Notes: a model not told the origin generated them from the sequence alone. A stretch of 64,000 nt of DNA from Candidatus Sabulitectum sp. (GCA_023145375.1 JAGLDY010000017.1:19970-83969); one strand, 5' to 3'; positions 17,029 to 26,011 are shown, counted from the first letter of the stretch. Translations and numbers: made by a program.

Positions 17029-18216
17029 TTGAAAACCAGTTGCCCCTGCCCGAACACTTCCTGCAGATGGTACGGAAACTGTGCAGAATGCAGAGAGTTT
17101 CACAAACGGACAAGATCACGTACATACTGTGACAGGATAAGCGGATCAGTGCGAAGAGGTTCATCAGGAATAAATCTGATGGACTATGCCGCATGTGCCG
17201 GTTGAGTAGGTAAAATGGCTCCCGGCAGGTTGTCGGGAATACTTGAGAAGCTCCCCAGTGTGCCCAGCCCGGATCTTATAGTTGGAATGGATACAATGGA
17301 CGATGCAGGGGTTTACAGAATTAACGACACCACAGCCCTGGTTCAGACGGTGGACTTCTTCTCTCCGGTAGTGGGCGATCCCAGAACCTTTGGAAGAATT
17401 GCAGCTGCTAATTCCATGTCAGACATATGGGCCATGGGTGGCAGCGCTCTCACAGCCATGAATCTCCTCTGCTTCCCCGGCGGTAAGCTTGAAATAGAGG
17501 TAGTGGAAGAGATAATGACAGGTTCCAGCGAAAAACTTGTTGAAGCAGGCGTGGTACTTGTGGGAGGTCATACTGCCGAGCAGGATGAGGTTCTTTTTGG
17601 CCTCAGTGTCACCGGCACTATCCATCCCGATAAAGCAAGGACAAATTCAAATGCAAGGGTTGGAGACATACTTATTCTCACAAAGCGTATCGGTTCCGGC
17701 ATTCTGGCTACAGCCAACAAAGCAAATCCTCTCAGGTCAGAAATAATGGGACCTATGATAGCTGCCATGGAAAGATTGAATATGTACGCCTCAGATGTAC
17801 TTAACGACTACGATGTAAGTGCCATGACGGACATAACCGGATTTGGTCTGCTGGGACACTCGCTTGCATTTGCAAGATCGGCGGATGTAACACTTGAATT
17901 CAATGTGGAAAAAATACCTCTGTTCACTGGTGTCATGGAATATGTTGATGAATTCTTCCCAGGGGGTTCTGCGCAGAACCGCAAGTATGTTGGTGAGAAT
18001 GCATACTTTGACCCTGAGATCAGCGGAAAGATGGCAGATATTCTCTTTGACGCCCAGACATCCGGGGGACTCTTTTTTTCAGTGAGAGCCGATCAGGCGG
18101 AAGAAGTGGTTACTGCTCTCAAAGAATGCGGCGATGAAAGCACGGCGATAATAGGTCGGGTAACAGAGTACAAAGCTATCGGTCAAGATCAACCCCGGCT
18201 TGTGCTTATTCCCTGA
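17029..18216 (+). CDS. selD: Selenide, water dikinase SelD, a selenoprotein with Cys-rich N-terminal extension
   Basis: Makes selenophosphate from selenide and ATP. The catalytic position is an in-frame TGA at 17203-17205 in the context AACAG-Sec-VGKMAPG, the place of Cys/Sec in SelD. Downstream follow VGMDTMDDAGVY, QTVDFFSPVVGDP, AANSMSDIWAMGG and GGHTAEQDE, all SelD signatures. The frame opens after a stop at 17011-17013. The only usual start codon giving the full extension is TTG at 17029, with gaaggga 10 nt ahead; ATG at 17179 is an alternative. The extension carries a Cys-rich segment (TSCPCPNTSC, GNCAEC and TYCD), probably metal-binding. Reading from ATG 17215 would drop the catalytic residue. 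The stop is 3 nt from the convergent glycosyltransferase gene. Confidence 0.9.
17203..17238 (+). promoter_or_regulatory. Bacterial SECIS element in selD
   Basis: Behind the UGA lies a 7-bp stem, 17220-17226 with 17232-17238 (one G-U pair), closing the 5-nt loop AGGTT. The loop starts 21 nt after the UGA and has G at its second position. This fits the published bacterial SECIS description: a short upper stem, a small loop with an early G, and a loop 16-37 nt after UGA. Confidence 0.8.
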
Positions 18217-18219
18217 GGA

Positions 18220-19281
18220 TCAGAATCCTCTGTAGATCGAAGCCAGCATTTCAGCAGATTCATCCCAGTTGTACATCCTGGCTTTGCGTACTCCCTCATT
18301 CGGATCAAAGCTTCCATGGTCTTCAAGAACACGCAGGATAGTCTCTGCCAGATCCTCATGATCTCCTGGTTCAAACCAGAGAACCGACTCACCCGCCACC
18401 TCTCTGTGAGGTGGAATACCTGATGCTATCACAGGCAGTTCCGCCAGCATACCCTCAAGAAGAGTCATCCCGAAACCCTCATACACTGAAGGACAGACAA
18501 GGCAGGTACTCTGCGCGTACAGAACTGAAAGTTCTGCAAGGTTCACCCCACCGGTAAATCTCACCCTGGAGCCCACTCCCAGTTCATCAGCAAGAGACTG
18601 GAGCTGTTCCATGAGATGTCCTCTGCCGGCAACAACAAGATCACCATCCCACTTGCCGGCAACTGCGGCAAATGCACGGAGCAGTGTTCTGTGATCCTTC
18701 CGGGGCTCAAGATGCCCAACGGTGAGAATGTATTTCCGTCCGGTGTAGTCAGGCAGGCTTACTTTGGGCATGGATGCGGCGGCGTTGGGTATTACATGCA
18801 GTTTTTCCGGGGAAACACCATAGGTCTCGATGATCTGCTCCGCGATCCAGCGGGAAACAGTGATCACCACATCCGCCCGGATGAGACTTGCTTTCATGTT
18901 CAGTTTAAGGAAGAGATACCGCTGCAGGCTCAGGTACTTCCAGTTAACAAGAAAACGCAGATCGTGAACAGTAAGAACAGTCCTGATGTTGCTTTTGAAC
19001 CTCGGGACAGGAAGTGTATCGCTTACCCACACATCAGGGCTTCCGTGCCTTTCCCAGAATCCTGGAGACCTTTCAGAAAGCCGTGTGGCCAAGCTTCTGC
19101 CTGCGGCAAAGATATTCTTCTCCACTCCAGGGGCAATGTCCCCGGGAAAATCACGGGTAACAGCTGCGGTAAGGTTGAACTCACCTGAGAGCCTTTCGTG
19201 AAGCTCAACAGCTCTTATTGCAGCTCCAGTGGCTGTGTTCTCAAATGGAAGCCAGTTAAGAAGAAAAGACCTTTTCATCAT
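18220..19281 (-). CDS. Family 4 glycosyltransferase
   Basis: 353 residues with a GT-B fold. The donor-binding half has YILTVGHLEPRKDHRTLLRA and the family signature VCPSVYEGFGMTLLEGMLAE, with the EGFGMTLLE motif carrying the catalytic/nucleotide-binding Glu residues. The N-terminal half (ENTATGAAIRAVELHERLSG) is the acceptor side. It transfers a nucleotide-sugar residue, probably to a surface glycan. No other glycan genes flank it. Convergent with selD. Confidence 0.9.
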   Translation of the reverse strand: MMKRSFLLNWLPFENTATGAAIRAVELHERLSGEFNLTAAVTRDFPGDIAPGVEKNIFAAGRSLATRLSERSPGFWERHGSPDVWVSDTLPVPRFKSNIRTVLTVHDLRFLVNWKYLSLQRYLFLKLNMKASLIRADVVITVSRWIAEQIIETYGVSPEKLHVIPNAAASMPKVSLPDYTGRKYILTVGHLEPRKDHRTLLRAFAAVAGKWDGDLVVAGRGHLMEQLQSLADELGVGSRVRFTGGVNLAELSVLYAQSTCLVCPSVYEGFGMTLLEGMLAELPVIASGIPPHREVAGESVLWFEPGDHEDLAETILRVLEDHGSFDPNEGVRKARMYNWDESAEMLASIYRGF

Positions 19282-19353
19282 ATCCTCAGTTTAAAAGGTT
19301 ATAGTCAACGGTACCTGTTGAATATATGATTTGAACGAGAAGGGAAGGGAAAT

Positions 19354-19766
19354 TTGGCAGAGCCAGACATAATGCAGGATGAGATCAATCAGTACAAGGA
19401 CGAGAAAGAGTCAGTAAGGAACATTCTCGGGCAGATAGGTGGAACAGGAACGGCAAAGAAGGAAAAAACCGTTAACATTGTTTTTGCCACGCTTGTTTTC
19501 TTATTCTTCTCATTTGATGTGATGCGTCACGCCCTTCATATACAGATCGACTTCATGCCCGAACTGTTCAGCGTTGAGATCGCCCTTCTTCTTGTTTCCA
19601 TGAAGATCATCTGGATGATCCACAGGCAGCAGAAAGTGGAGCACTTCCAGTTCTGGATACTGAACACCATAGAGTTTCAGATGAACAGCACAGCGGTAAG
19701 AATAAGGAAAATAGAGAAGATGCTGGAGGAGCTTAAGGAAGAAAGCTCCACGAAACAAAAAAAGAA

Positions 19767-19788
<22 letters not shown>
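19354..19788 (+). CDS. Small two-helix membrane protein of unknown function
   Basis: 144 residues with membrane segments at about 38-55 (VFATLVFLFFSFDVM) and 69-88 (LFSVEIALLLVSMKIIWMI), a charged N-terminus and a Lys/Glu-rich C-terminal helix that may form a coiled coil. The start is TTG at 19354 behind agggaaggga; ATG at 19372 is an alternative. The last seven codons and stop overlap the 3' end of tRNA-Phe on the other strand. No family recognised. Confidence 0.6.
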
Positions 19789-19842
<54 letters not shown>

Positions 19843-19854
19843 ACCGGAGGCAGT

Positions 19855-19883
19855 AATTTAAGCCGTTTTCAGCAAATGGTCAA
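19855..19883 (-). promoter_or_regulatory. Sigma-70-type promoter for tRNA-Phe
   Basis: On the minus strand TTGACC (19883-19878), a 17-nt spacer and TAAATT (19860-19855) stand 12 nt ahead of the mature tRNA end. Good match to the -35/-10 consensus. Confidence 0.7.
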
Positions 19884-19989
19884 CCCCTGAAACACAATCA
19901 ATTACCCAGCAAAAATTTGGCCTCTTCTTGCTGAAATAAATTCAAAAGACTCAAGCCTTGCACAGTGGATCAGAGACGCTTCGCAGCAG

Positions 19990-22740
19990 CTATACTGTCT
20001 CTGTCTGAACTAGAACAAAGGGCCTCTCCACTCCAGCTCGAAGTCTGGTAGTTGTAAACATGACGCAGTTCATACCGGCATTGACGGCGAGAGATTCAAA
20101 GAGCTCCCTATCCATGGGAACATTGCCCATACCACCGGTGATGATCAGTGAAAGAGGAATATCCTCCGTTCCTGTAAGGATCACTCCCGGTTCCTCTCCA
20201 AGGAAATCAACCAGATCCCTCCCTTCAATGGAAGGAGCAATGACCCCGGTAACTCCTGCTTCAACTGCCTTTGCAAGACAGGAAGAGCTCAGGGGCTTGT
20301 CAATTAGGACAACGGCATCTTTTTCCAGTGAACGAACTGAGAGCTTTCCCCATCGCAACTCGCCAAACCCTGCAATTCCAGGAACTATAAGACCTCTGGA
20401 TCTTACCCGGGCAGACATAACAGGATCAACAGAGGTAACCAGTCCCTGCATTGGTGATAGCATGTCCACCGGTTCAAGGATGTACTGAATGGTTACTATG
20501 CCTGTCTTTCTGTCTATCTCCAGTACTGTGCCTGTTGCCGGTGATTCAACCCTCTTGAGCTTCTCCCCGATTGCAAGGGTCTGAGAGTGTTCAACAAAAT
20601 CTCCCAGGCGCACCTTCATGTTTGCAGTAATTCTTTTGGGCTTCAAATCCAGTATCCTGGCTACATTCACATGGTGAGCTTTTCCATCATAATCCTGTAT
20701 CTCTCTCAGTATTATCATTCCAGGAGTAACAACGGAATGTACAATGCCTCTCACAGGGCTTCGCATGGAACTTCGGAATCCGGTGAGGCTGTTGCCAATG
20801 GACAGAGAGAATATCTCACTGTTGATAGTTACCCTGTCCCCTTCCTTCACCTTGATCCCGCTCATTACCATTTCATCAGTTATATCATTCTTACTGTAAC
20901 CCACATGCCCTCTGGCATCTACAAAATACACCCTGGGCGGTACCAGTCTATTGGTTCCCAGAATATCTCCGGGTGCCACAGAGTCACCAGCTTTAACCAG
21001 TATCTCACCGGCATAGGAAAGGCTGAACTCTCTGTCGATCTCCTCCACGGATATCTCAGGAGCTGCCGCTGCCGGCAGGACAGATACTGTCAAAAAAACA
21101 GACGGTTCTTCCAGAAAATCCATTGGCAGCAGTTCATCCCCGAAACGGCAGTCAACAAGCAGAGGTACATCATCATCGGGTAAAGATACTCCCGGAATGC
21201 TCACCCCTCGGCAGGTGTCAAGATAAAGACAATTCCCGGAATCAACTTTTACAACCGAGTCAGCTGTTTTGATCTTAAGACTTCTTACTTTTTTCAGCGG
21301 AGAGTATACCCGGCACACAGTGTACAGACACTCTTCTCTGTAGTACTTGAGAGCTTCATCAGGATACTTCTCTGCTAGAATTCCCATGTGGGGACTCTGG
21401 AAATGTCTGTCTACCATAAGTGCGGTTAGACCCTTTGGGCGAAAGCCTGAAACAAGTATCCATGCGGCTCTTCGCTTCGTTGCATGAGCCATTACTCCAC
21501 CGGCACCTATAACAACAGAGATGTCCGAAACCCTGAACGAGTCTCCCTGAACTGTTTTGAATGCCTCATCAAATTTGCATTTTCCAAGTCGTCTGACCCG
21601 TTCAGTGAAACCAACTCTGGTTCTTTCATATCCGATCTCAAGGTGGTGCTTCCATGCCAGGCGCATTCCCTCTGCGGCAGCGGCGCATTCCACAGCCTCT
21701 GAGGTTTCGTCAGCGGGGACTACAGTAGGAAAAAGAGTCTTGCTCAGTATCCAGTTCCTGGCCAATTTCTCGTCCACAGTGGGGATATGGGCAAATACTC
21801 TCTCTGGACCTGCTTCTCTGATGATGTTGGATAGGCTGTAGCTCATGCCTGTGTTTGCAGCCACGGTTCTCTGGAACCCGCCACGGATGTTGCTGAAGAT
21901 ATCGGTTGTTGCACCACCCATGTCTGCAAGAACAACATTGCCTTTCAGCTGAGAAGTGTACCTCTCAAGTATTCTGTCCACACCGGCAGGTGTGGGAATG
22001 ATTGGAGACGAGGTCATAGAAGAGAGTTTTGAGTACCCCGGAGCCATCTGCATCACATGGTCCATGAACAATGTGTGAACCTGGGAGATCGCCGGCTTCA
22101 GATTGAAAGTGAGCCCGTCAGGCCTGATGTTCTCTGCAAATGAGAGAGAGAAAAGATCTCCAAGCATTCCGGTTATGTATGGTCTGACCTGGGGATTCCC
22201 GCAAAAAACCAGCGGAAGTTTACCACCACCGAATTTTGGTCTTGGGTGCGAGAAGGCAACAAGCTGAGCCATATTAACAACTCCAGCTATTGCCCCTCCG
22301 TCGTATCCACCGGCCATTACCACCAGATCAGGTGAGAGATGCTTCATCCGCCGTATCTTTTCCACCCTGGGCATATCGTCATCGATGGCAAAGGAATCAA
22401 GAACAACACCACCTGAGCTGAATGCAACTGCTTTTGCCATACTGCCTGAGTCCGATGAGGCAAGGGCAACCACCAGGATCTGAAGCCCGCCACCGGCGGA
22501 GCTGGTGGTGTAGTATGGAACAGAAAGAATCCCGTCTCCATCAAGAAGCTCAATTCCCGTCTGTTCAGAAAGCTTCTTAACACCCTGGAGGAATCCGATG
22601 CACACGTCCTCTGAAGGCTTCTCTACTGTGGTACCAACCGCCACAGAACCAAGAGCTTTGAACTTGCCTCCGCCAACCTCAAGAAGAAGAAGCTTTGTGG
22701 TTGTACTTCCCACATCACTCACAAGCAGACGATCAGCCAT
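19990..22740 (-). CDS. MutL/GlmL-type ASKHA ATPase with long C-terminal extension
   Basis: 916 residues. The N-terminal about 460 match the GlmL/MutL family that accompanies B12-dependent glutamate mutase: phosphate loop VSDVGSTTTKLLLLE at the start, YYTTSSAGGGLQILVVALAS, NPQVRPYITGMLGD, and the second phosphate loop VVLADMGGATTDIFS. The C-terminal half is beta-rich, with two lipoyl/hybrid-motif-like stretches (VKAGDSVAPGDILG near residue 615 and VRLGDFVEHSQTL near 745) and a final alpha/beta segment. It is about twice the usual GlmL length. No mutase subunit gene is in the window, so its partner is unknown; a chaperone or reactivation role is inference. Confidence 0.8.
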   Translation of the reverse strand: MADRLLVSDVGSTTTKLLLLEVGGGKFKALGSVAVGTTVEKPSEDVCIGFLQGVKKLSEQTGIELLDGDGILSVPYYTTSSAGGGLQILVVALASSDSGSMAKAVAFSSGGVVLDSFAIDDDMPRVEKIRRMKHLSPDLVVMAGGYDGGAIAGVVNMAQLVAFSHPRPKFGGGKLPLVFCGNPQVRPYITGMLGDLFSLSFAENIRPDGLTFNLKPAISQVHTLFMDHVMQMAPGYSKLSSMTSSPIIPTPAGVDRILERYTSQLKGNVVLADMGGATTDIFSNIRGGFQRTVAANTGMSYSLSNIIREAGPERVFAHIPTVDEKLARNWILSKTLFPTVVPADETSEAVECAAAAEGMRLAWKHHLEIGYERTRVGFTERVRRLGKCKFDEAFKTVQGDSFRVSDISVVIGAGGVMAHATKRRAAWILVSGFRPKGLTALMVDRHFQSPHMGILAEKYPDEALKYYREECLYTVCRVYSPLKKVRSLKIKTADSVVKVDSGNCLYLDTCRGVSIPGVSLPDDDVPLLVDCRFGDELLPMDFLEEPSVFLTVSVLPAAAAPEISVEEIDREFSLSYAGEILVKAGDSVAPGDILGTNRLVPPRVYFVDARGHVGYSKNDITDEMVMSGIKVKEGDRVTINSEIFSLSIGNSLTGFRSSMRSPVRGIVHSVVTPGMIILREIQDYDGKAHHVNVARILDLKPKRITANMKVRLGDFVEHSQTLAIGEKLKRVESPATGTVLEIDRKTGIVTIQYILEPVDMLSPMQGLVTSVDPVMSARVRSRGLIVPGIAGFGELRWGKLSVRSLEKDAVVLIDKPLSSSCLAKAVEAGVTGVIAPSIEGRDLVDFLGEEPGVILTGTEDIPLSLIITGGMGNVPMDRELFESLAVNAGMNCVMFTTTRLRAGVERPFVLVQTETV

Positions 22741-22856
22741 TATTCCCTCCGGTGCTTAAGAAACAGAGAGGTTAACTCATTTTCATCTTAATATATACTC
22801 CGGTACAAACTCTGTTCTGTAAAAGCTGTTAATGATCCGAATATGAAAGTGGGGGG

Positions 22857-23207
22857 TCACTCATTTCCGTAAGAAGTTAAATCTTCCCCGAGCAAATCTA
22901 CACAGTGGGAGTTCAAGCTTTCTCCAGAACGAAGAGCATTGAGAGCCAGTACCCTGTGCAGGTTCTTACCAACCCTGACTACGAACTTACCGGAGTATTC
23001 TTTCCCTGTGGTTGGTTCCGGAAGGGGATCTCCATCTGCAGCATGAATCTTGATCCACTCATCAACAACCACACAAAGCTCCTTGTACACCTCTGCTTCA
23101 TTCTCTCCATGTACACCGCCAAGCATAAGCCCGGGGCATGTCCCTACATAACACTGATCTTCGTGTGACCACTCCACCAGTTTGATATACCTGTCACTTG
23201 CTTTCAT
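22857..23207 (-). CDS. hicB: HicB family antitoxin
   Basis: 116 residues. The N-terminal half is the HicB RNase-H-like fold (YIKLVEWSHEDQCYVGTCPG) and the C-terminal half (VGKNLHRVLALNALRSGESLN) is a ribbon-helix-helix type DNA-binding region. It neutralises HicA and represses the operon. It overlaps the hicA gene by 14 nt and follows it, the usual order. Confidence 0.9.
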   Translation of the reverse strand: MKASDRYIKLVEWSHEDQCYVGTCPGLMLGGVHGENEAEVYKELCVVVDEWIKIHAADGDPLPEPTTGKEYSGKFVVRVGKNLHRVLALNALRSGESLNSHCVDLLGEDLTSYGNE

Positions 23208-23403
23208 TTTTGCTATTCACCTCGCAAATCACAATTTCAACAGACCGCCCCTGATACATCTTAGCATCAGATCCGGAATTACCGCTGATCGTTATGGTCA
23301 CTCCTGATGAGTGTTTGAAGTTTCGGTGACTTCCTTTGCCGCCTCGATCAACAAACCCGGCCTTTCTAAGCTTCTGAATGAGTTCTCTTATCTTCTTCGG
23401 CAT
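23194..23403 (-). CDS. hicA: HicA family toxin (mRNA interferase)
   Basis: 69 residues, the typical dsRBD-like HicA: KIRELIQKLRKAGFVDRGGK, then the catalytic His in GSHRNF (residue 26) and the strand VTITISG. It cleaves translated mRNA when unbound. The C-terminus is longer than usual by a charged tail. The ATG is only 6 nt behind a -10 box, so the message may be leaderless. Confidence 0.9.
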   Translation of the reverse strand: MPKKIRELIQKLRKAGFVDRGGKGSHRNFKHSSGVTITISGNSGSDAKMYQGRSVEIVICEVNSKNESK

Positions 23404-23438
23404 GATATCATAGTACCATCAGGGTGTAGTATTGTCAA
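23402..23438 (-). promoter_or_regulatory. hicAB promoter with overlapping palindrome
   Basis: Minus strand: TTGACA at 23438-23433, exactly 17 nt spacer, TACTAT at 23415-23410, then GATATC and the hicA ATG at 23403. The predicted transcript start falls on or next to the ATG. A perfect 10-bp palindrome, atgatatcat (23402-23411), covers the start and the edge of the -10 box and is a candidate HicB operator. Confidence 0.65.
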
Positions 23439-23514
23439 CAGTGACCAAACTGGAATTAGCTAAAGATGAATTACACTTTACTCAACCGCTGAAAATCAAT
23501 TTGTCCAATCGATG

Positions 23515-24474
23515 CTAATATCCAGGTGGAGGGGTTTCAGTGACCTGGTCAAGGGGCCGGAGAGTGCAGAGAGTGGTGTAGCCGTACTGATCACCGTTGC
23601 TGTATGAGGTTGTTGTATTATCAGATTCCTGGCAGTACTCGCAGTTGAATACGGGAAGACCTGCATTCTTCCAGTGCTGAAGAGACTGAATGTACTCTGC
23701 AGTCCATGAAGCATCCACAGGAATGTCTCCAGGGATATCACCGGTATCAGGGTCGCCTCCCCCGTCAAACCAGATGGCCTCCTGTGCAATCCCGTCAAAC
23801 GCCTGCAGGTAATCAAGTCTGTATCCCATTTCAGCGGCATTCTGAGCGATGATGATAAAGTCGGAGTTCCGGCTGTGCACATACTGTTCGATCCACTGTA
23901 CATACTCCACCAGGAGGTCCTCAGGGTCTTCTCCCATGGCCTCAGCAGCTTCGATCACAGGGTCGAAATCATAGACCTCAAGCCAGTCCAGGTAAATCCC
24001 GTCGTAGCCGTCATTGATGATCCTTGTGAGGTACTCAGCCATGATGGCTTTCCATTCATCGTCCCAGAAAATTACAGGGTAATTGCCGTCCCATCCGTCA
24101 GGGTCTTCTCCTGCTATCCAGGAAGGGTTGCCCACTTCCCAGCCATCCTGCCAGTACCAGCGGTAGTCCTCTGCTTCTCCTACATCAATGTAGCAGATCA
24201 CCATTTTTCCGGTTGACTGAAGGTAAGCCACATCCCCTGCGCTGTCCCAGCCCTCTTCACCTGTAATTGATCTGGTCTGATCTATCACCAGCATGTCATA
24301 ATGAGTGTCTCCCAGGGCTTCAATTGCGCCGTCCATGTGCTGGTCCTGTATCTGATACATCCAGAACTCTACATCAGACAGCTCGCCATTGGATCCGTTG
24401 CCGGAAGGCCCTGTGGAATCTTCGCAACCTGGAACCATCAAGAAAATACTCAGAACGATTATGAAAGTCTTCAT
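23515..24474 (-). CDS. GH114-like TIM-barrel lipoprotein
   Basis: 319 residues. The signal ends in LMVPGC with the lipidation Cys at 17, followed by a Ser/Gly linker. The body matches the endo-alpha-1,4-polygalactosaminidase (GH114, TM1410/MJ1477-like) fold: MLVIDQTRS, the MVICYIDVGEAEDYR strand, VIFWDDEWKAIM and YDGIYLDWLEVYDF, with acidic residues at barrel strand ends. It may act on galactosamine-rich exopolysaccharide, but the specificity is inference. Single gene, with a 239-bp leader region upstream in which nothing else was recognised. Confidence 0.87.
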   Translation of the reverse strand: MKTFIIVLSIFLMVPGCEDSTGPSGNGSNGELSDVEFWMYQIQDQHMDGAIEALGDTHYDMLVIDQTRSITGEEGWDSAGDVAYLQSTGKMVICYIDVGEAEDYRWYWQDGWEVGNPSWIAGEDPDGWDGNYPVIFWDDEWKAIMAEYLTRIINDGYDGIYLDWLEVYDFDPVIEAAEAMGEDPEDLLVEYVQWIEQYVHSRNSDFIIIAQNAAEMGYRLDYLQAFDGIAQEAIWFDGGGDPDTGDIPGDIPVDASWTAEYIQSLQHWKNAGLPVFNCEYCQESDNTTTSYSNGDQYGYTTLCTLRPLDQVTETPPPGY

Positions 24475-24713
24475 GCTAAATCCTTCCCATCAGAGAAACA
24501 CTATTGAGTGAGATCGAGCGGCGCTCCACAAGGATCTCAATCGGAATCTATACATACCATTGCTACTGGCATACTATATAAGGTGGCCCGGGTTGTCAAC
24601 ACAGGAACCAGTGTTCTTCAAGGTGGATTCTTCCCCTGTCTTTCTTGTTTCTTCAGCCGCATTGGAGCAGAGGGCGTAGCCCGGAGCGGAATGACGGCTG
24701 GTCTTTCTCTGTA

Positions 24714-25415
24714 TCATGCTGGTACCTTCAGATCTCTTCTGTTCTTACGGTAATACTCCGCTGGAGTCATCTTACCAAGACTTGAATGCTTTCTCTCGTT
24801 GTTGTAAAAATCAAAGTACTTCTCAAGATGATTACGAGCTTCGTAGTCTTTAAGATACACGTCTTCATACTTCACGGTGCGCCACAGCCGTTCGATCATA
24901 ATGTTATCAAATGCTCTACCTTTACCGTCCATGCTGATCTTAACCTTTGAGTCTTTCAATATCTGTGTAAAGGAATTGCTGGTAAACTGGCTGCCCTGAT
25001 CTGTGTTGAATATCTCTGGGGTGCCTTTATCAAGGGCTCTGTTAAGACTCCTGGTGCAAAAACCTTTGTCCATGGTCATAGAGAGCTCCCAGGAGATCAC
25101 ATAACGGCTGTACCAGTCCATTACGACTGTGAGATAAGCAAACCCTCTCTTGAGCCTGATGTAAGTGATGTCCATGCAGTAAACCTGATCTGGATGATTA
25201 ATTTTAAGCCCACGCAGCAGATACGGATAAATCTTGTGCTCGGGATGACGGGCACTGAGCGACTTACGAGGGTAAATTGCTTCAATACCCATGACCTTCA
25301 TCAGGCGACTGACTTTGCTCCGGCAGGCAGAATAATCCTGATCTGCGAGCTAATCACTCAAGCGTCTGGAACCCAAGAAGGGATGACGAGTGTACTCTTC
25401 ATCTATCAAATGCAT
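24714..25415 (-). pseudogene. IS3-family transposase OrfB remnant
   Basis: Reading minus from the ATG at 25415, the frame gives LIDEEYTRHPFLGSRRLSD, an in-frame TAG at 25350-25352, then LADQDYS and SKVSRLMKVMGIEAIYPR, which is the normal OrfB sequence. The integrase core is intact from 25301: YCMDITYIRL, FNTDQGSQFTSN and IERLWRTVKYE carry the D, D and E residues. The helix-turn-helix OrfA and the first part of OrfB are missing, and no clear terminal inverted repeats were found. Broken by the nonsense codon and the 5' truncation, so non-functional. The truncation point abuts the end of the HepT gene. Confidence 0.85.
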
Positions 25416-25725
25416 TATCAGTACCTGGCAGATCTATTTGAATGGTATTCCAGAGGATATCTACACTGATTCCGAAGTACTCATGTACCACAAAATTGCG
25501 CATAGCTCTCATTTCGCCCCATGGTACATTCGGACTTTCCTTGATTACCGTAGTTGGTACACGGCTGGATGCTTCACCTATTATCGTAAGGCGACGAACC
25601 ACTGCATCTATGGTGCGCTGATCATTCTTAAAACTACTCAATGTCATACCCTCAACGTATTCTGTTATCACATCAATGGCATCCAGAATGTCCTGTACTC
25701 GGAATTCCCAATTTCTAGAGGGCAT
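25399..25725 (-). CDS. hepT: HepT-like HEPN toxin (3' end altered by IS remnant)
   Basis: 108 residues with the HEPN RNase motif Rx4HxY seen as RNFVVHEY (Arg76, His81, Tyr83). The chain is all-helical as in DUF86/HepT. The usual C-terminal helix (DLPxLIxxL) begins as IQIDLPG and then changes to TDNAFDR and a stop, exactly where the transposase frame begins. The native last residues were therefore probably replaced by transposon sequence. It follows mntA with an 11-nt overlap. The catalytic site is upstream of the damage. Confidence 0.87.
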   Translation of the reverse strand: MPSRNWEFRVQDILDAIDVITEYVEGMTLSSFKNDQRTIDAVVRRLTIIGEASSRVPTTVIKESPNVPWGEMRAMRNFVVHEYFGISVDILWNTIQIDLPGTDNAFDR

Positions 25726-26011
25726 AAATTGCTTCTTTAAGAATCTTATGCTTCAACGCTTTGTGCAGAGCATCAACTGTTACCAGATCCACCGGTCTGC
25801 CCACTAAATCGGAAAGAGAGCTTTGCAAACGGGCAAATGTAAAAAAACCAATTGCAACTCCCGGTTCAAATTCCACCAGCATATCAACATCGCTGTCCAG
25901 TCCAGCGTCTCCCCTGGCTACTGAACCAAAAATTGACAGAGAACTAACATGAAATTGATGCAATAGCGCTTTGTTCATGCGAAGAATCTCAATAATTTCC
26001 TTGATACCCAT
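25715..26011 (-). CDS. mntA: MntA-like nucleotidyltransferase antitoxin
   Basis: 98 residues, a minimal nucleotidyltransferase. The motif GSVARGDAGLDSDVD fits GSx10DxD, and a third acidic residue lies in VDLVTVD. In the HepT/MntA type VII toxin-antitoxin system this protein AMPylates the HEPN toxin near its active site to silence it. The gene is upstream of and overlaps hepT. The 224 bp between it and the next gene show nothing recognisable. Confidence 0.88.
   Translation of the reverse strand: MGIKEIIEILRMNKALLHQFHVSSLSIFGSVARGDAGLDSDVDMLVEFEPGVAIGFFTFARLQSSLSDLVGRPVDLVTVDALHKALKHKILKEAIYAL

Noticed and set aside
17215..18216. SelD starting at ATG 17215
   Set aside because: It would lack the catalytic Cys/Sec and the conserved N-terminal segment, both of which are encoded in frame upstream across the UGA.
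20587..21183. 198-codon plus-strand frame inside the MutL-type gene
   Set aside because: No ribosome binding site or family similarity; it shadows a well-supported minus-strand gene.
23496..23903. Alternative-frame ORF within the GH114-like gene
   Set aside because: Same-strand shadow; the GH114 frame has signal peptide and barrel motifs.
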